The notes: generated by a model from the sequence alone, not told the origin. Positions 19,020-27,403 are shown, counted from the stretch's first letter. The stretch is DNA of 36,368 nt from Gammaproteobacteria bacterium (GCA_020445255.1 JAGRGY010000004.1:72194-108561); one strand, 5' to 3'. Program-made: numbers and translations.

Positions 19020-19508
19020 TTATTTGGTGGCGTCGTTGCGCAGGCGTTCGAGCAGCGTGGTGGCATCCAGGTTGCCGTTTGCCGAGGCCTTTTCGAGCCA
19101 TTGCAGGGCCTGCGCACGATCGGCAGGCGCTCCGATCCCCTCGACCCGCATGACGCCGGCAAGATACTGCGCGCTGGCCAGGCCCTGCTCGGCTGCCCGC
19201 TGCATCCATTCCAGCGCCGCGACATCGTCGCGCGCGGTACCGCTACCGGTCGCCAGGCAATGGGCGAGGTTGAACTGGGCTTCGGCAAGGCCCGCCTCGG
19301 CCGCGCGCCGATACCATTGCACCGCGAGCACCGGATCGAGCGCGAGCCCGCCACTGCCGTTGTCATACGCCGCACCCAGATTGAGCTGTGCCCAGGGGTC
19401 GCCCGCGACGGCGTCGCGGGCGAGCTGGTGGATCCGCGGCGACACCTCGGCAACAACGCCGGCCGCTACCAGAAACACCAGGAAAAAAGCTGTGGAAAAC
19501 TGCCTCAC
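19020..19508 (-). CDS. Exported Sel1-repeat (SLR) protein
   Basis: From GTG 19508 the protein has 162 residues; the start is chosen because GGTGGGG precedes it and MRQFSTAFFLVFLVAAGVVAEVS is a good signal peptide. Three Sel1-like repeats follow: AQLNLGAAYDNGSGGLALDPVLAVQWYRRAAEAG, then AEAQFNLAHCLATG...AALEWMQRAAEQG, then ASAQYLAGVMRVEG...QALQWLEKASANG (given in parts). Sel1 repeats are alpha-solenoids that mediate protein contacts, often in the periplasm. It is upstream of typA on the same strand. DnaA-box sequences overlap its 5' end. The specific partner is unknown. Confidence 0.85.
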   Translation of the reverse strand: MRQFSTAFFLVFLVAAGVVAEVSPRIHQLARDAVAGDPWAQLNLGAAYDNGSGGLALDPVLAVQWYRRAAEAGLAEAQFNLAHCLATGSGTARDDVAALEWMQRAAEQGLASAQYLAGVMRVEGIGAPADRAQALQWLEKASANGNLDATTLLERLRNDATK

Positions 19509-19544
19509 CAAGCCCCACCAACCTGTGGATAACTTTGTGGATGG
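19491..19544 (-). promoter_or_regulatory. Cluster of three DnaA-box-like sequences
   Basis: On the minus strand TTATCCACA (19524-19532) is a perfect DnaA box. TTTTCCACA (19491-19499) has one mismatch and CCATCCACA (19536-19544) has two. All face the same way within 54 bp, spanning the start of the Sel1 gene. A strikingly AT-rich tract (about 19593-19692) follows 50 bp away. dnaA, dnaN or mnmG are not nearby, so this is probably a DnaA-regulated or DnaA-titrating site rather than oriC. Confidence 0.5.
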
Positions 19545-19630
19545 AATCCCCGGCCACAGTGGGCGCGCCGGCGCTACCGAAGGGCGGCGGCGATGACAAA
19601 CGATATTATTTTGAAAATTCATGGTATTAC

Positions 19631-19659
19631 GTTGACAATATCAGCTGGGTTAAAAACAA
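19631..19659 (+). promoter_or_regulatory. Candidate sigma-70 promoter for the NTF2-like gene
   Basis: TTGACA (19631-19636), a perfect -35, is followed after 17 bp by AACAAT (19654-19659, 4 of 6). It lies in the AT-rich tract upstream of the plus-strand gene at 19763 and would give a leader of about 95 nt. Confidence 0.5.
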
Positions 19660-19762
19660 TCCCTGGCAAATGAAAGAAAGTCCGTGCAGACGCGGTGTGA
19701 ATAAACCGCTGCGCACGTGCTCCAATCGCGTCCCCATCTATCCCCGACCCGAGGCCCTCCCG

Positions 19763-20158
19763 ATGTCCGAACAGATCGTCAACGACTGGCTGCGGCAGTT
19801 CGTCGCCAGTGCGCTCGCCGGCGATCTCGCGGGCCACATGGCACTGATCTCGCCCGAGGTCATGGTATTCGGTATCGATGGATTCGACACCCTCGGTTAC
19901 CAGGACTGGCACGCCCAATGCGAGCACGAGTTTCCGCAGCGGCTGTTGCGCGATCTCGACTACGCCGCGATCCGCATCCGCACTGCCGACCCGCGCCGCA
20001 TCCTCTTCAAGGCGCTGGAACGCACCCAGACGGCCGACGGCCAGGCGCTCGCGCAGGGTGTGGAAATGCTGCTGCAGGCCGACGACGACGGTGGTTGGCG
20101 GCTGCAGCAGCTTCGCGTGCTACCCGACGACGAGGCCCGTCACGACGGCCTGCTTTGA
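19763..20158 (+). CDS. NTF2-like (SnoaL-type) superfamily protein
   Basis: The 131-residue protein starts at ATG 19763 with GAGG upstream. The pattern is that of a cone-shaped NTF2/SnoaL fold: helical N-terminus (VNDWLRQFVASALAGDLAGHMALISPEVMVFG), a central helix (DWHAQCEHEFPQRLL), then strands (YAAIRIRTADPRRILFKALERTQTADG, QALAQGVEMLLQADDDGGWRLQQLRVL). It has no signal peptide. Such folds bind small hydrophobic ligands or act as protein modules, and the family cannot be given a reaction from sequence. It converges on the chemotaxis gene, with 7 bp between the stops. Confidence 0.8.
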   Translation: MSEQIVNDWLRQFVASALAGDLAGHMALISPEVMVFGIDGFDTLGYQDWHAQCEHEFPQRLLRDLDYAAIRIRTADPRRILFKALERTQTADGQALAQGVEMLLQADDDGGWRLQQLRVLPDDEARHDGLL

Positions 20159-20165
20159 GACGGCG

Positions 20166-22292
20166 TCAGCGTGTCTTGAAGGTCAGCATCAGGCGCTGCA
20201 GGCCGCCAGCGACGCCGGTGAGTTCGGTGACCGCGCGCTCGAGGTCGTGGGCGCCGCGGCTGGTCTGCTCGGCGACGTCCGAGATGGTGATCATGGTTTG
20301 GTTGATCGCACTGACACCGTCGCACTGCTGACGGGCCGCCTCGGCGATGCTGCCGGAGGTGCCGCTGATGGTCTCGACCTGGTGCAGGATCTCGTCGAGC
20401 GTCTCCCTTGTCGCGCCGGCATGCTGCACGGTGTTGCGCGCCTGTGAACGACCCGATTCCATCGCCGTAACGGCAGAACGTGTCGCGTGCTGCAGGCTGG
20501 CAATCATCGTTTGGATCTCGGCGGTGGACTGTTGGGTGCGGCTGGCAAGGTTGCGGACCTCGTCGGCGACCACCGCGAACCCGCGACCCTGCTCGCCGGC
20601 ACGCGCCGCCTCGATCGCGGCGTTCAGGGCCAGCAGGTTGGTCTGCTCGGCGATGCCGCGAATCACGTCGAGCACGCCACCGATGCGCTCGCTGTCCTCG
20701 CCGAGTTGACCGATCACGGCCGCCGCCTGTTCGACGTCGGCAGCGAGCTGGGCGACTTCGGACTCGGTCGTCGACAGCGCCGCGTGACCGCGGCGGGCCG
20801 AATCCTGCGCCGCACCGGCCGCGTCGGCGCCGGTCTGCGCCAGTTGTCGCACCTGCTGTGCCGTGCTCGCGACCCCGGTGGTGGCCTCGGCCGCACGCGA
20901 GGTCTCCTCGCGCTGGCGCTGCGTGCCGGCGGCCGCCTGTCGACTCACGGTCGCCATCTGCTGCGCGGCCAGGGCGACACGCTGCGTCGTATCGTGGACC
21001 TCGCAGACCGTCGAACGGACCTTCTCGAGGAAGTGGTTGAACGCCGATGCCAGCTGCGCCACCTCGTCACTGCCCCGAAAGTGCAGCTCGCGGGTGAGAT
21101 CGCCGTCACCGCTGGCAATCTCCCGCATGGCCTCGACGGCGGCATTGAGTTTTTGACTGATTGCGCGGCCGACCAGCCACGCGACGAGCACGCCGAGCGC
21201 CATACCCACGACCAGCAGTACCCAGACCATGCCACGGGTCGACGCGGCACCGTCGGCGAGCGCCTCGCTCTGCACCCTGATCCTGTCGCGGAGTTCGTCG
21301 ACGAGGCTGCCGGCATCGCGCGACAGGCGTTGCATCAGCGGCCCAATCTCGGTGCGGACCAGGTAGACATCGGTGTATGCGCGCTCGCCGCCGTGAACCT
21401 CGAAGACCTGCTGCAAGACCGCCAGGTAGTCGCTGCGCGCCGCGACCAGACGGTCGATCGCATCGACCTGTTCGAACGTGAGTCCGTCCTGCGCGGCGGC
21501 CTCCTGAAGGCGCTGCAGCGCCGCGGTGTTCTGTTCGAGGTAAAGCTGCGTGTTGTCGCGCAGTGCGTTATCCCTGAATGCGAGGAAACCACGCATTCCG
21601 GTCACCACCTGCCCCCAGGAATAGCGCAGGTCCTGGATCGCGGCGAGCACGTCGAGGCGGCCTCCGAGCCGCTGCACGAGATCCGGCGCGAGGCGGTCGG
21701 TCGGCAGGCCGAGTTCGTCGTCCGGCGCCAGCGCGACCGCACTGAGATCCTCCAGGTACTCCTGGTCGGCGTCGCGCTCGGCGGCCAACATCTCGTCCAT
21801 CGCCTGGAGGATGATCATGTGCAGGGGATTGAGGCGCTGTTCGGCGAGCGCCATCGCCGGTATGTTCTTCGACGGCATCGACACCAGCTCGACAAGCCGC
21901 GGTTCGAACGCCGCAAATCTGCCCACCAGGTCGGCAAGGGCGTCGAATCCGCGGGTCAGTTGCGCGTCGTCCAGGGCCGCGAGTGCCTCGCGCGCGCGCT
22001 CCAGCGCGCCGCTGAGCGCGGCGATGTCGTTCTGGAAACGCTGCTTCTGGCCCTCCTCCTGTCCCTTGAGATAGAAGCCCATGGACGCCGCTGCGGCCTG
22101 CACGCGGCTCTCGAGCATCATCACCGAGAACACGGCCGGCTGCAGATGCTCGACCACGCGGCGGGCATTGGTCTCGGTCGATGACGCACCGCGCAGTCCG
22201 GCCAACGACACGGCCAGCAGGGTCAGCAGTACGATTCCGAACGCGGCGCCGAGCTTTTGCGTGATCGACCAGGCATCGAGTAGACGTTTCAT
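20166..22292 (-). CDS. Methyl-accepting chemotaxis protein
   Basis: The 708-residue transducer has TM1 at about residues 14-33, a long helical periplasmic sensor (about 34-350), TM2 at about 354-374 ([21 protein letters not shown]), a HAMP domain (to about 430), and a cytoplasmic signalling helix. The diagnostic hairpin tip is [34 protein letters not shown]. The protein ends in LMLTFKTR with no CheR/CheB-tethering pentapeptide. The sensor is larger than the classic four-helix type and its ligand cannot be told. A sigma-28-type promoter lies upstream, as expected for a chemotaxis gene, and no che genes are adjacent. Confidence 0.97.
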   Translation of the reverse strand: MKRLLDAWSITQKLGAAFGIVLLTLLAVSLAGLRGASSTETNARRVVEHLQPAVFSVMMLESRVQAAAASMGFYLKGQEEGQKQRFQNDIAALSGALERAREALAALDDAQLTRGFDALADLVGRFAAFEPRLVELVSMPSKNIPAMALAEQRLNPLHMIILQAMDEMLAAERDADQEYLEDLSAVALAPDDELGLPTDRLAPDLVQRLGGRLDVLAAIQDLRYSWGQVVTGMRGFLAFRDNALRDNTQLYLEQNTAALQRLQEAAAQDGLTFEQVDAIDRLVAARSDYLAVLQQVFEVHGGERAYTDVYLVRTEIGPLMQRLSRDAGSLVDELRDRIRVQSEALADGAASTRGMVWVLLVVGMALGVLVAWLVGRAISQKLNAAVEAMREIASGDGDLTRELHFRGSDEVAQLASAFNHFLEKVRSTVCEVHDTTQRVALAAQQMATVSRQAAAGTQRQREETSRAAEATTGVASTAQQVRQLAQTGADAAGAAQDSARRGHAALSTTESEVAQLAADVEQAAAVIGQLGEDSERIGGVLDVIRGIAEQTNLLALNAAIEAARAGEQGRGFAVVADEVRNLASRTQQSTAEIQTMIASLQHATRSAVTAMESGRSQARNTVQHAGATRETLDEILHQVETISGTSGSIAEAARQQCDGVSAINQTMITISDVAEQTSRGAHDLERAVTELTGVAGGLQRLMLTFKTR

Positions 22293-22340
22293 GGGGTGCC
22301 ATCCGATAGACAGTCGGGGCAGCGGCGCCCCTTCTGTCGT

Positions 22341-22368
22341 TTAGCGGCAACAGCAACGCCTGACTTGA
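22341..22368 (-). promoter_or_regulatory. Sigma-28 (FliA)-type promoter for the chemotaxis gene
   Basis: On the minus strand TCAAGTCA is followed after 12 bp by GCCGCTAA, compared with the flagellar consensus TAAAGTTT-N11-GCCGATAA (7 of 8 in the -10, 5 of 8 in the -35). It sits about 50 bp upstream of the MCP ATG. Flagellar-class control of orphan MCP genes is common. Confidence 0.55.
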
Positions 22369-22418
22369 AAGCCCTCTAACCGTTAACCGCGGGCACCTCG
22401 CGGCACGGCCGGCAGCAG

Positions 22419-22847
22419 TCAGCGTGGTACGGGGCGGTAACCCATGCCGGTCGAACCGGTCAGGTCCCAGGAGAAGGTGCAGTCGAGTTCGGACAATACG
22501 GCGATCATGCCGCTTTCGCCGTCGCGCAGGATGATCGACAGCGGCGAACGGCGGCCGAAGCGACGGTGGCCCTGGCGCACCCAGCGCCCCGACATGCGCG
22601 GGTTGAGCGGGTAGGTGGTGCGCAGGGCATCGGCGATGCGCAACAGGTAGCCGGCGCGCCGCAGCACTTCCGGATTGTCGGGCAGCACATCGGTTCCCTC
22701 GCGCAGTTTGTTCAATGCACGGGCGCGCACGCCCTCCGGCAGTGACAGCACGCCCTGAATCTCCTGCGTATCGAGCTGCCACGAATCGAGCAGATTCATA
22801 ACCGCCTGGGTGATGTCACCGAGCGCCTGTCGCTGTTGCTGTTCCAT
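22419..22847 (-). CDS. Orphan MbcA/ParS/Xre-type (DUF2384-like) protein
   Basis: The 142-residue protein has GGAG sequences upstream of its ATG. Residues 12-80 resemble the Xre-like helical domain (VMNLLDSWQLDTQEIQGVL, ALNKLREG, VLRRAGYLLRIADALRTTYP). Residues 88-125 resemble the toxin-binding domain of this antitoxin family (GRWVRQGHRRFGRRSPLSIILRDGESGMIAVLSEL). In type II RES-Xre systems the toxin gene is adjacent, but no RES-like protein is seen on either side. It is therefore an orphan regulator or solitary homologue. An 8-bp inverted repeat covers its likely promoter, which would suit autoregulation. The family match is by motif pattern only. Confidence 0.7.
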   Translation of the reverse strand: MEQQQRQALGDITQAVMNLLDSWQLDTQEIQGVLSLPEGVRARALNKLREGTDVLPDNPEVLRRAGYLLRIADALRTTYPLNPRMSGRWVRQGHRRFGRRSPLSIILRDGESGMIAVLSELDCTFSWDLTGSTGMGYRPVPR

Positions 22848-22918
22848 GATCTCCGCTCCGGTCGTCGACCGGCACCACCCGGCACGTCGTGATCGGGGAA
22901 GGGACCGTCAGCCCCAAA

Positions 22919-22956
22919 CCCAGTGGTTCAGTAGGATATTAGCATTCGCCACTGGG
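22919..22956. promoter_or_regulatory. Inverted repeat over the putative promoter of the ParS-like gene
   Basis: CCCAGTGG (22919-22926) and CCACTGGG (22949-22956) are perfect 8-bp arms with centres 30 bp apart, about three helical turns. Between them, on the minus strand, lies TAATAT, a possible -10. The location 72 bp upstream of the start fits an operator. A terminator for the upstream gene is less likely because the loop is 22 nt and only TTT follows. Confidence 0.45.
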
Positions 22957-22985
22957 CGTCCAATCCTCACTCGCCGCAGGGCATT

Positions 22986-23447
22986 TCAACCGGGAAACAG
23001 CCGCTGCCACCAACGCCGGCGACCGCCGGCCTGGCGTGCGGCCTCGACATCGACCGGCGCCAGGCGGCTCAGTACCCACCCGGGCAGCGGCGGATTGGTG
23101 CTGTAGCCACAGGTCACGCCGAGATTGTTGGGATCGTAGATCTTGATCATGCTCGGCGCGGCCGGCGCATCGGCGTAGACAATCCCGCAGTAGTCCTCGT
23201 CGTGCTCGCGTCGCAGCAGCGCATCGATCTCGCTGACGAAGCGCAGCAGGGCCTCGGCGTCGGCCGGCGTGGTCGGCGGCGGCTCGCCGATCGCGTAGAC
23301 ATACCAGCCCTCGGGCGCCGCGCGCACCCTGTCCCACAGCGCGTCGAGCTGCGGCCAGCGCAACGCCGACGTGAAACTGCCGCGAAACGCGGCCAGGTAG
23401 GGCGGCATGTTGGCAACGGCATCGTTCACACTCGTGGACTCCGGCAT
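22986..23447 (-). CDS. Conserved hypothetical protein (CGYS/PLPGW type)
   Basis: The 153-residue protein starts at ATG 23447, or possibly at ATG 23471, which would add 8 residues; neither has a strong Shine-Dalgarno. I do not recognise a named domain. It appears globular and cytoplasmic: an aromatic N-terminus ([27 protein letters not shown]), [12 protein letters not shown] (47-58), [21 protein letters not shown] (73-93), then [16 protein letters not shown] (101-116) and [10 protein letters not shown] (120-129), ending in a basic tail ([10 protein letters not shown]). The concentration of motifs suggests a real conserved family, which I recall among gammaproteobacteria without a function. It is divergent from purC and upstream of the ParS-like gene. 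Confidence 0.75.
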   Translation of the reverse strand: MPESTSVNDAVANMPPYLAAFRGSFTSALRWPQLDALWDRVRAAPEGWYVYAIGEPPPTTPADAEALLRFVSEIDALLRREHDEDYCGIVYADAPAAPSMIKIYDPNNLGVTCGYSTNPPLPGWVLSRLAPVDVEAARQAGGRRRWWQRLFPG

Positions 23448-23488
23448 CGTGGCGGCTGGGCACCATGCCATTATGCCGTCCGCAGGGC

Positions 23489-23494
23489 TATACT
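23489..23494 (+). promoter_or_regulatory. Candidate -10 element for purC
   Basis: TATACT (5 of 6) is followed by a GC-rich stretch 30 bp before the purC ATG. The -35 region is weak and no PurR-like operator was recognised. Confidence 0.4.
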
Positions 23495-23523
23495 GCCGCG
23501 TTTTCCCTGTCCGCGGCGACGCC

Positions 23524-24408
23524 ATGCATGCCCTGCACCACTCCGAGCTGACCGGCCTCAAGCTGCTCAATCGCGGCAAGGTTCGCGACGTGTACGAGGT
23601 CGATGCCGATCACCTGCTGATCGTGACGACCGACCGCCTGTCGGCATTCGACGTGGTGCTCCCGCAACCGATTCCGGGCAAGGGCGAGGTGCTGACCCGG
23701 GTGGCCAACTTCTGGTTCGAGCGCACCCGCGACATCATCCCCAACCACCTGAGCGGACGCGCGGTGGCTGAGGTGGTCACCAACCCGGACGAGCGTGCAG
23801 CGCTCGGCGACCGCGCGATCGTCGTGCGCCGACTCAAACCACTACCGGTCGAGGCGATCGTGCGCGGTTACCTGATCGGTTCGGGATGGAAGGACTACCA
23901 GCAGTCCGGCAGCGTGTGCGGTATCGAACTCCCGCAAAACCTGCGCATGGCCGACAGACTGCCGCGGCCGATCTTCACACCGTCGACCAAGGCCGAGGCC
24001 GGCGCGCATGACGAGAACATCGATTTCGCCCGTACCGTCGAACTCCTCGGCACCGATCTCGCCACACAGGTGCGCGACGCCAGTCTGCGCGTCTACACCG
24101 AATGCGCCGCTTATGCGCTTGAGCGCGGCATCATCATCGCCGACACGAAGTTCGAGTTCGGTCTCGACGACGCCGGTCGCCTGCACCTGATCGACGAGAT
24201 ACTGACCCCGGATTCATCGCGTTTCTGGCCCGCCGACCAGTACCGCCCGGGCAGCAGCCCGCCAAGCTTCGACAAGCAGTTCGTGCGCGATTACCTCGAG
24301 ACGCTGGACTGGGACAAGACCCCACCGGGGCCGACACTGCCGCAGGCGATCATTGACCGCACCGCGGAAAAATACCGCGAGGCCGAGCACCGGCTGACCG
24401 GCCGATGA
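23524..24408 (+). CDS. purC: SAICAR synthetase PurC
   Basis: The 294-residue protein is the longer PurC type found in many proteobacteria and yeast, not the 237-residue enteric type. It has the ATP-binding start [29 protein letters not shown], then [20 protein letters not shown], the [16 protein letters not shown] segment, and the C-terminal [19 protein letters not shown]. It condenses CAIR with aspartate using ATP in purine synthesis. ATG 23524 fits the conserved start ([19 protein letters not shown]). Its stop overlaps the glutaredoxin start by 4 bp. Confidence 0.97.
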   Translation: MHALHHSELTGLKLLNRGKVRDVYEVDADHLLIVTTDRLSAFDVVLPQPIPGKGEVLTRVANFWFERTRDIIPNHLSGRAVAEVVTNPDERAALGDRAIVVRRLKPLPVEAIVRGYLIGSGWKDYQQSGSVCGIELPQNLRMADRLPRPIFTPSTKAEAGAHDENIDFARTVELLGTDLATQVRDASLRVYTECAAYALERGIIIADTKFEFGLDDAGRLHLIDEILTPDSSRFWPADQYRPGSSPPSFDKQFVRDYLETLDWDKTPPGPTLPQAIIDRTAEKYREAEHRLTGR

Positions 24409-24656
24409 GCGGGCGGCGCATCACCCTCTACAGCACGCACGACTGCCCGAACTGCCGCCAGGCGAAGCAATTCCTGCAACGCAAGGGGCTGCGCTTTCAG
24501 GAATTCGACGTGCAGCGCAGCGCGCGCGGGCGGAAAGACTTCGCCCGCCTCGGCGCGCGCGGGGTGCCGGTGATCCTGATCGGCGAAACCCGGATCGACG
24601 GCTTCGACCTTCGGCGCATAGAACGCGCCCTCGCCGGCACGGCCGCGACGGGCTGA
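24405..24656 (+). CDS. Glutaredoxin family protein
   Basis: The 83-residue single-domain protein has a dithiol active site CPNC (Cys14, Cys17) after strand RITLYST. It has the cis-Pro loop GVPVILIG and the glutathione-site-like segment [10 protein letters not shown]. It would reduce disulfides or mixed glutathione disulfides in the cytoplasm. The active site differs from the CPYC of classical glutaredoxins, so its reductant is uncertain. It is translationally coupled to purC (ATGA overlap) and 21 bp before the kinase gene, forming a three-gene unit. Confidence 0.9.
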   Translation: MSGRRITLYSTHDCPNCRQAKQFLQRKGLRFQEFDVQRSARGRKDFARLGARGVPVILIGETRIDGFDLRRIERALAGTAATG

Positions 24657-24677
24657 GTACGCACCTCAGGCTGCGTC

Positions 24678-25658
24678 ATGTCGCCGCACCCCTACGAAGC
24701 CCTTACCCCGGACCTCATGCTCGACGCAGTCGCGTCGACCGGTCTGCTGCCCGACGGTCACCTGCTCGCGCTCAACAGCTACGAGAACCGCGTGGTCCAG
24801 GTCGGCATAGAGGACGAGCAGCCGATGGTCGCCAAGTTCTACCGCCCCGGGCGCTGGACCGCAGCCGCGATTCGCGAGGAGCACGCGTTTGCGCTGCAAC
24901 TCGCCGCACAGGAGATCCCAGTGGTGCCGCCTTGGCAGGGCCCGGGCGGCGAGACCCTGTTCGCGCACGGTGGATTTCTGCTCGCGCTGTTCGAACGCCG
25001 CGGCGGACGCGCCCCGGAGCCGGGCGACCTCGACCAGCTGGAGTGGATCGGACGCTTCATCGGCCGGATCCACCTCGCCGGCCAGGACAGCCAGTTCGCC
25101 GAACGCCCGACGCTGGACGTCGCATCGATGGGATGGCGTGCGCGCGAGCAGGTACTCGCCAGCCCGCTGCTGCCTGATGACGAACGCACCCGGTACGCAG
25201 ACATCAGCGAACGCCTGCTGCACGCGATCGACGACCGCCTGCACGAGGTCGACGCACGCCCGATCCGTCTGCACGGTGATTGCCATCACGGCAATATCCT
25301 GTGGACCGACGAAGGACCGCACTTCGTCGATCTCGACGACTGCCGCAACGGCCCGGCGGTGCAGGACCTGTGGATGCTGCTCAACGGCGACCGCAGCGAA
25401 CAAACGTTGCAGCTGAGCGCGATGTTGGACGGCTACCGCCTGTTTCACGACCTGGACCTGCGTGAACTCGCCCTGATCGAGGCACTGCGCGGGCTGCGCA
25501 TGCTGCACTACAGCGGCTGGCTGGCCGGGCGCTGGCCCGACCCGGCGTTCCCATCTGCCTTCCCGTGGGCGGCGACGCGACCCTACTGGTCGCAGCACCT
25601 ACACGACCTCGGCCACCAGCTGGATGCCGTTTCAGCACCGCCGCTGGTGCTGTATTGA
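24678..25658 (+). CDS. srkA: Stress response serine/threonine kinase SrkA (YihE/RdoA family)
   Basis: The 326-residue protein has the typical start LTPDLMLDAVASTGLLPDGHLLALNSYENRVVQVGIED. The Lys in PMVAKFYRPGRW binds ATP. The aminoglycoside-kinase-like catalytic loop is LHGDCHHGNILW with Asp201 and Asn206, followed by the metal-binding FVDLDDCRNGP. Length equals that of E. coli SrkA (328). It counters oxidative and envelope stress-induced death as a Ser/Thr kinase in E. coli; the role here is inferred. In enterics it precedes dsbA, but here it follows a glutaredoxin, another thiol-redox gene. Confidence 0.95.
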   Translation: MSPHPYEALTPDLMLDAVASTGLLPDGHLLALNSYENRVVQVGIEDEQPMVAKFYRPGRWTAAAIREEHAFALQLAAQEIPVVPPWQGPGGETLFAHGGFLLALFERRGGRAPEPGDLDQLEWIGRFIGRIHLAGQDSQFAERPTLDVASMGWRAREQVLASPLLPDDERTRYADISERLLHAIDDRLHEVDARPIRLHGDCHHGNILWTDEGPHFVDLDDCRNGPAVQDLWMLLNGDRSEQTLQLSAMLDGYRLFHDLDLRELALIEALRGLRMLHYSGWLAGRWPDPAFPSAFPWAATRPYWSQHLHDLGHQLDAVSAPPLVLY

Positions 25659-25698
25659 CGAGAACCCATCCCGCAATCCCGCACGACCGCGACCAAGG

Positions 25699-25738
25699 CG
25701 ATCCTGCGTTGGGGCGCGGCGCGGCGCGCGCGGGATCG
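25699..25738. other. Strong GC hairpin between convergent genes
   Basis: CGATCCTGCG and CGCGGGATCG pair over 10 bp with one G-U, around a 20-nt GC-only repeat-like loop. It lies between the srkA stop and the CPCC gene stop. It lacks a U-tract, so if it blocks transcription it is not a classical terminator. Confidence 0.4.
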
Positions 25739-25756
25739 TGAGAGAGATTCCAGTAT

Positions 25757-26149
25757 TCAGCCGACGATCCGACGCCAGTAGGTCTTGCGCCAGTAGTAGA
25801 GCACTGTGGTGTCTTCGTACGGATACGAATCGGCGTATTTGAGGCCGCGCTGCGGCTCTTCGATGTTGTCACGGCTGATATCGACCGGACGCCACTGCTC
25901 ATCGCGTGGTTCGCCTTCGAATGGCTCGCGCGTCTGGCCCTGTTTGCGACGCTCGGCCGTGCCGCAGTTGGCGTAGTTGCGTTGTGCCTCGACCAGGCTC
26001 ACATGGTTCGCGCTGCCCGGCATGGTGGGAAAGCGCAACTGGTCGAGACTGTCTTCCCAGCCACAGATCGGGCACAGCTGGTTGAAGCCAGGTTGGTGGT
26101 CGAACACGCGGTGCCCGCAGCACGGGCAGGGGAACTTGTTGGAAAACAA
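25757..26149 (-). CDS. CPCC family cysteine-rich (zinc-ribbon) protein
   Basis: The 130-residue protein starts at TTG 26149 because GGAGAAAGGA lies just upstream and the cysteine motif begins at once. The N-terminal zinc-ribbon-like domain is KFPCPCCGHRVFD (Cys8, Cys10, Cys11) and QLCPICGWEDS (Cys26, Cys29), the hallmark of the CPCC family. The rest is hydrophilic with VSLVEAQRNYANCG, common in this family, and an aromatic end (YYWRKTYWRRI). Function is unknown for the family; members are often solitary or linked with toxin-immunity loci. No toxin is seen here. It is divergent from the universal stress gene. Confidence 0.85.
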   Translation of the reverse strand: MFSNKFPCPCCGHRVFDHQPGFNQLCPICGWEDSLDQLRFPTMPGSANHVSLVEAQRNYANCGTAERRKQGQTREPFEGEPRDEQWRPVDISRDNIEEPQRGLKYADSYPYEDTTVLYYWRKTYWRRIVG

Positions 26150-26480
26150 TCCTTTCTCCGAACGAAAAACCCACCGACATCACCGGGCGGCACCTGTGAC
26201 GAAACACGCGCCCGGCACCGACAGACTAACCCGGATTCCGCCATCACACACGCGGTGGCGTTGTCGGCGAGTACCACCGACCTTGTTGCCGGCCGACCTG
26301 CTGATCCCAACCGTTTTCGTCGCGAGGGCGCCGGGACGCCGTTGTGATGAAGTACATACAGCCAACGACAGTGAAGGTCGAAGCGGGTACGACGACGAAC
26401 CGGCTGCGGCGAGTGCGTCCTGCCACAGCGCGCTGTCGGGGTCCGCGGCAGGAAATCAGTGCGACAAGCAGGCTAGAATC
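26150..26480. other. 331-bp divergent intergenic region
   Basis: The region separates the divergent CPCC and universal stress genes. It holds a CGCCATC/GGTGGCG hairpin (26238-26259). A TAGAAT at 26474-26479 could be a -10 for the stress gene, but no -35 matches. I see no gene or RNA in it. Confidence 0.4.
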
Positions 26481-27359
26481 ATGAATCCCCAACCGAGACG
26501 GACGATGCTCGACCACACGCAGATCATTCCCCGCATCCTGGTCACGATCGACTTCACGGCGTCCAGCGAGCGAGCCTTCTACCACGCGCTCGCGCTGGCG
26601 GTTCGACGCCAGGCCCGCCTGACCCTGCTTCACACGGGTCCCGAGAGCGGCGACGCGGTGCCCTGGGACCGCTTTCCGGGGGTTCGCCAGACACTGACCC
26701 GCTGGGGTCGGCTCGCCGCCGACGCACCGCGCAGTGCGATCACCGATCAGCTGAACATCAGCATCGCGAAGATGGCCATGCGTGACGACGATCCCCGCCA
26801 GGGCATCGCCGACTACCTGCGACGCCACCCTGCCGACCTGTTGGTCATGGCCACCGAGGGACGCAACGGGCTGGCACGCCTGTTCAATCCCTCGGTCGCC
26901 GAATCGGTCTGCCACCGCTCACGCAGCCGCACACTGCTGCTGCCGAAACACGGCAGGTCGTTCATCGACGGCGACACCGGTCGATCGAGCCTGAAACGCG
27001 TGGTGGTCGCGTTCGATCCCGGACAGGACCTGCGTCCGAGCATCGCATTCCTGAACCATTGGCTGTCGGCTCTTGGTGAGGATGGCGTCGAGGTCACGCT
27101 GTTGGAGCGCGAGTCGCCGGATGAACGGGACGACGTCGTGCTGGCCAACGTCGACGGACTGAGCTGGCATCGCCGGACCGCGCCCGGCGACACGGTGACG
27201 ATGTTGCTGGACGCGGCCGCCGCGGAGTCTCCCGACCTCCTGGTCCTGAACACCGAACGCAGGCTGGGCATGCGCGGACGCATGCGCGGCAGCCGCCTCG
27301 ACCGCCTGCTCAAACGCACTGGCCTGCCGGTGCTGACGCTGCCGCGGATCAAACCCTAG
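26481..27359 (+). CDS. Tandem universal stress protein (UspA superfamily)
   Basis: The 292-residue protein starts at ATG 26481; ATG 26505 (MLDHTQIIPRILV) is equally plausible and would be required if TAGAAT at 26474 is the -10. Two Usp folds are in tandem. The first begins IPRILVTIDFTASSERAFYHALALA and ends ADLLVMATEGRNGLARLF...SRTLLLPKHG. The second begins KRVVVAFDPGQDLRPSIAFL and ends DLLVLNTERR...LPVLTLPRI. The G-x2-G-x9-G-S/T nucleotide loop is incomplete in both halves, so ATP binding is doubtful. It is cytoplasmic and of unknown target. It is followed by a shared terminator with the fba operon. Confidence 0.87.
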   Translation: MNPQPRRTMLDHTQIIPRILVTIDFTASSERAFYHALALAVRRQARLTLLHTGPESGDAVPWDRFPGVRQTLTRWGRLAADAPRSAITDQLNISIAKMAMRDDDPRQGIADYLRRHPADLLVMATEGRNGLARLFNPSVAESVCHRSRSRTLLLPKHGRSFIDGDTGRSSLKRVVVAFDPGQDLRPSIAFLNHWLSALGEDGVEVTLLERESPDERDDVVLANVDGLSWHRRTAPGDTVTMLLDAAAAESPDLLVLNTERRLGMRGRMRGSRLDRLLKRTGLPVLTLPRIKP

Positions 27360-27403
27360 TGGACCAGGCGGAGCGACGGAGCCGCGCCACCTGACACGAC
27401 ATG

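Noticed and set aside
19491..19692. Chromosomal replication origin
   Set aside because: DnaA boxes and an AT-rich tract are present, but there are too few boxes and no dnaA, dnaN, mnmG, rpmH or parAB nearby.
22986..23447. RES-domain toxin partner for the ParS-like gene
   Set aside because: The sequence does not show the RES domain pattern or its arginine, glutamate and serine motif order.
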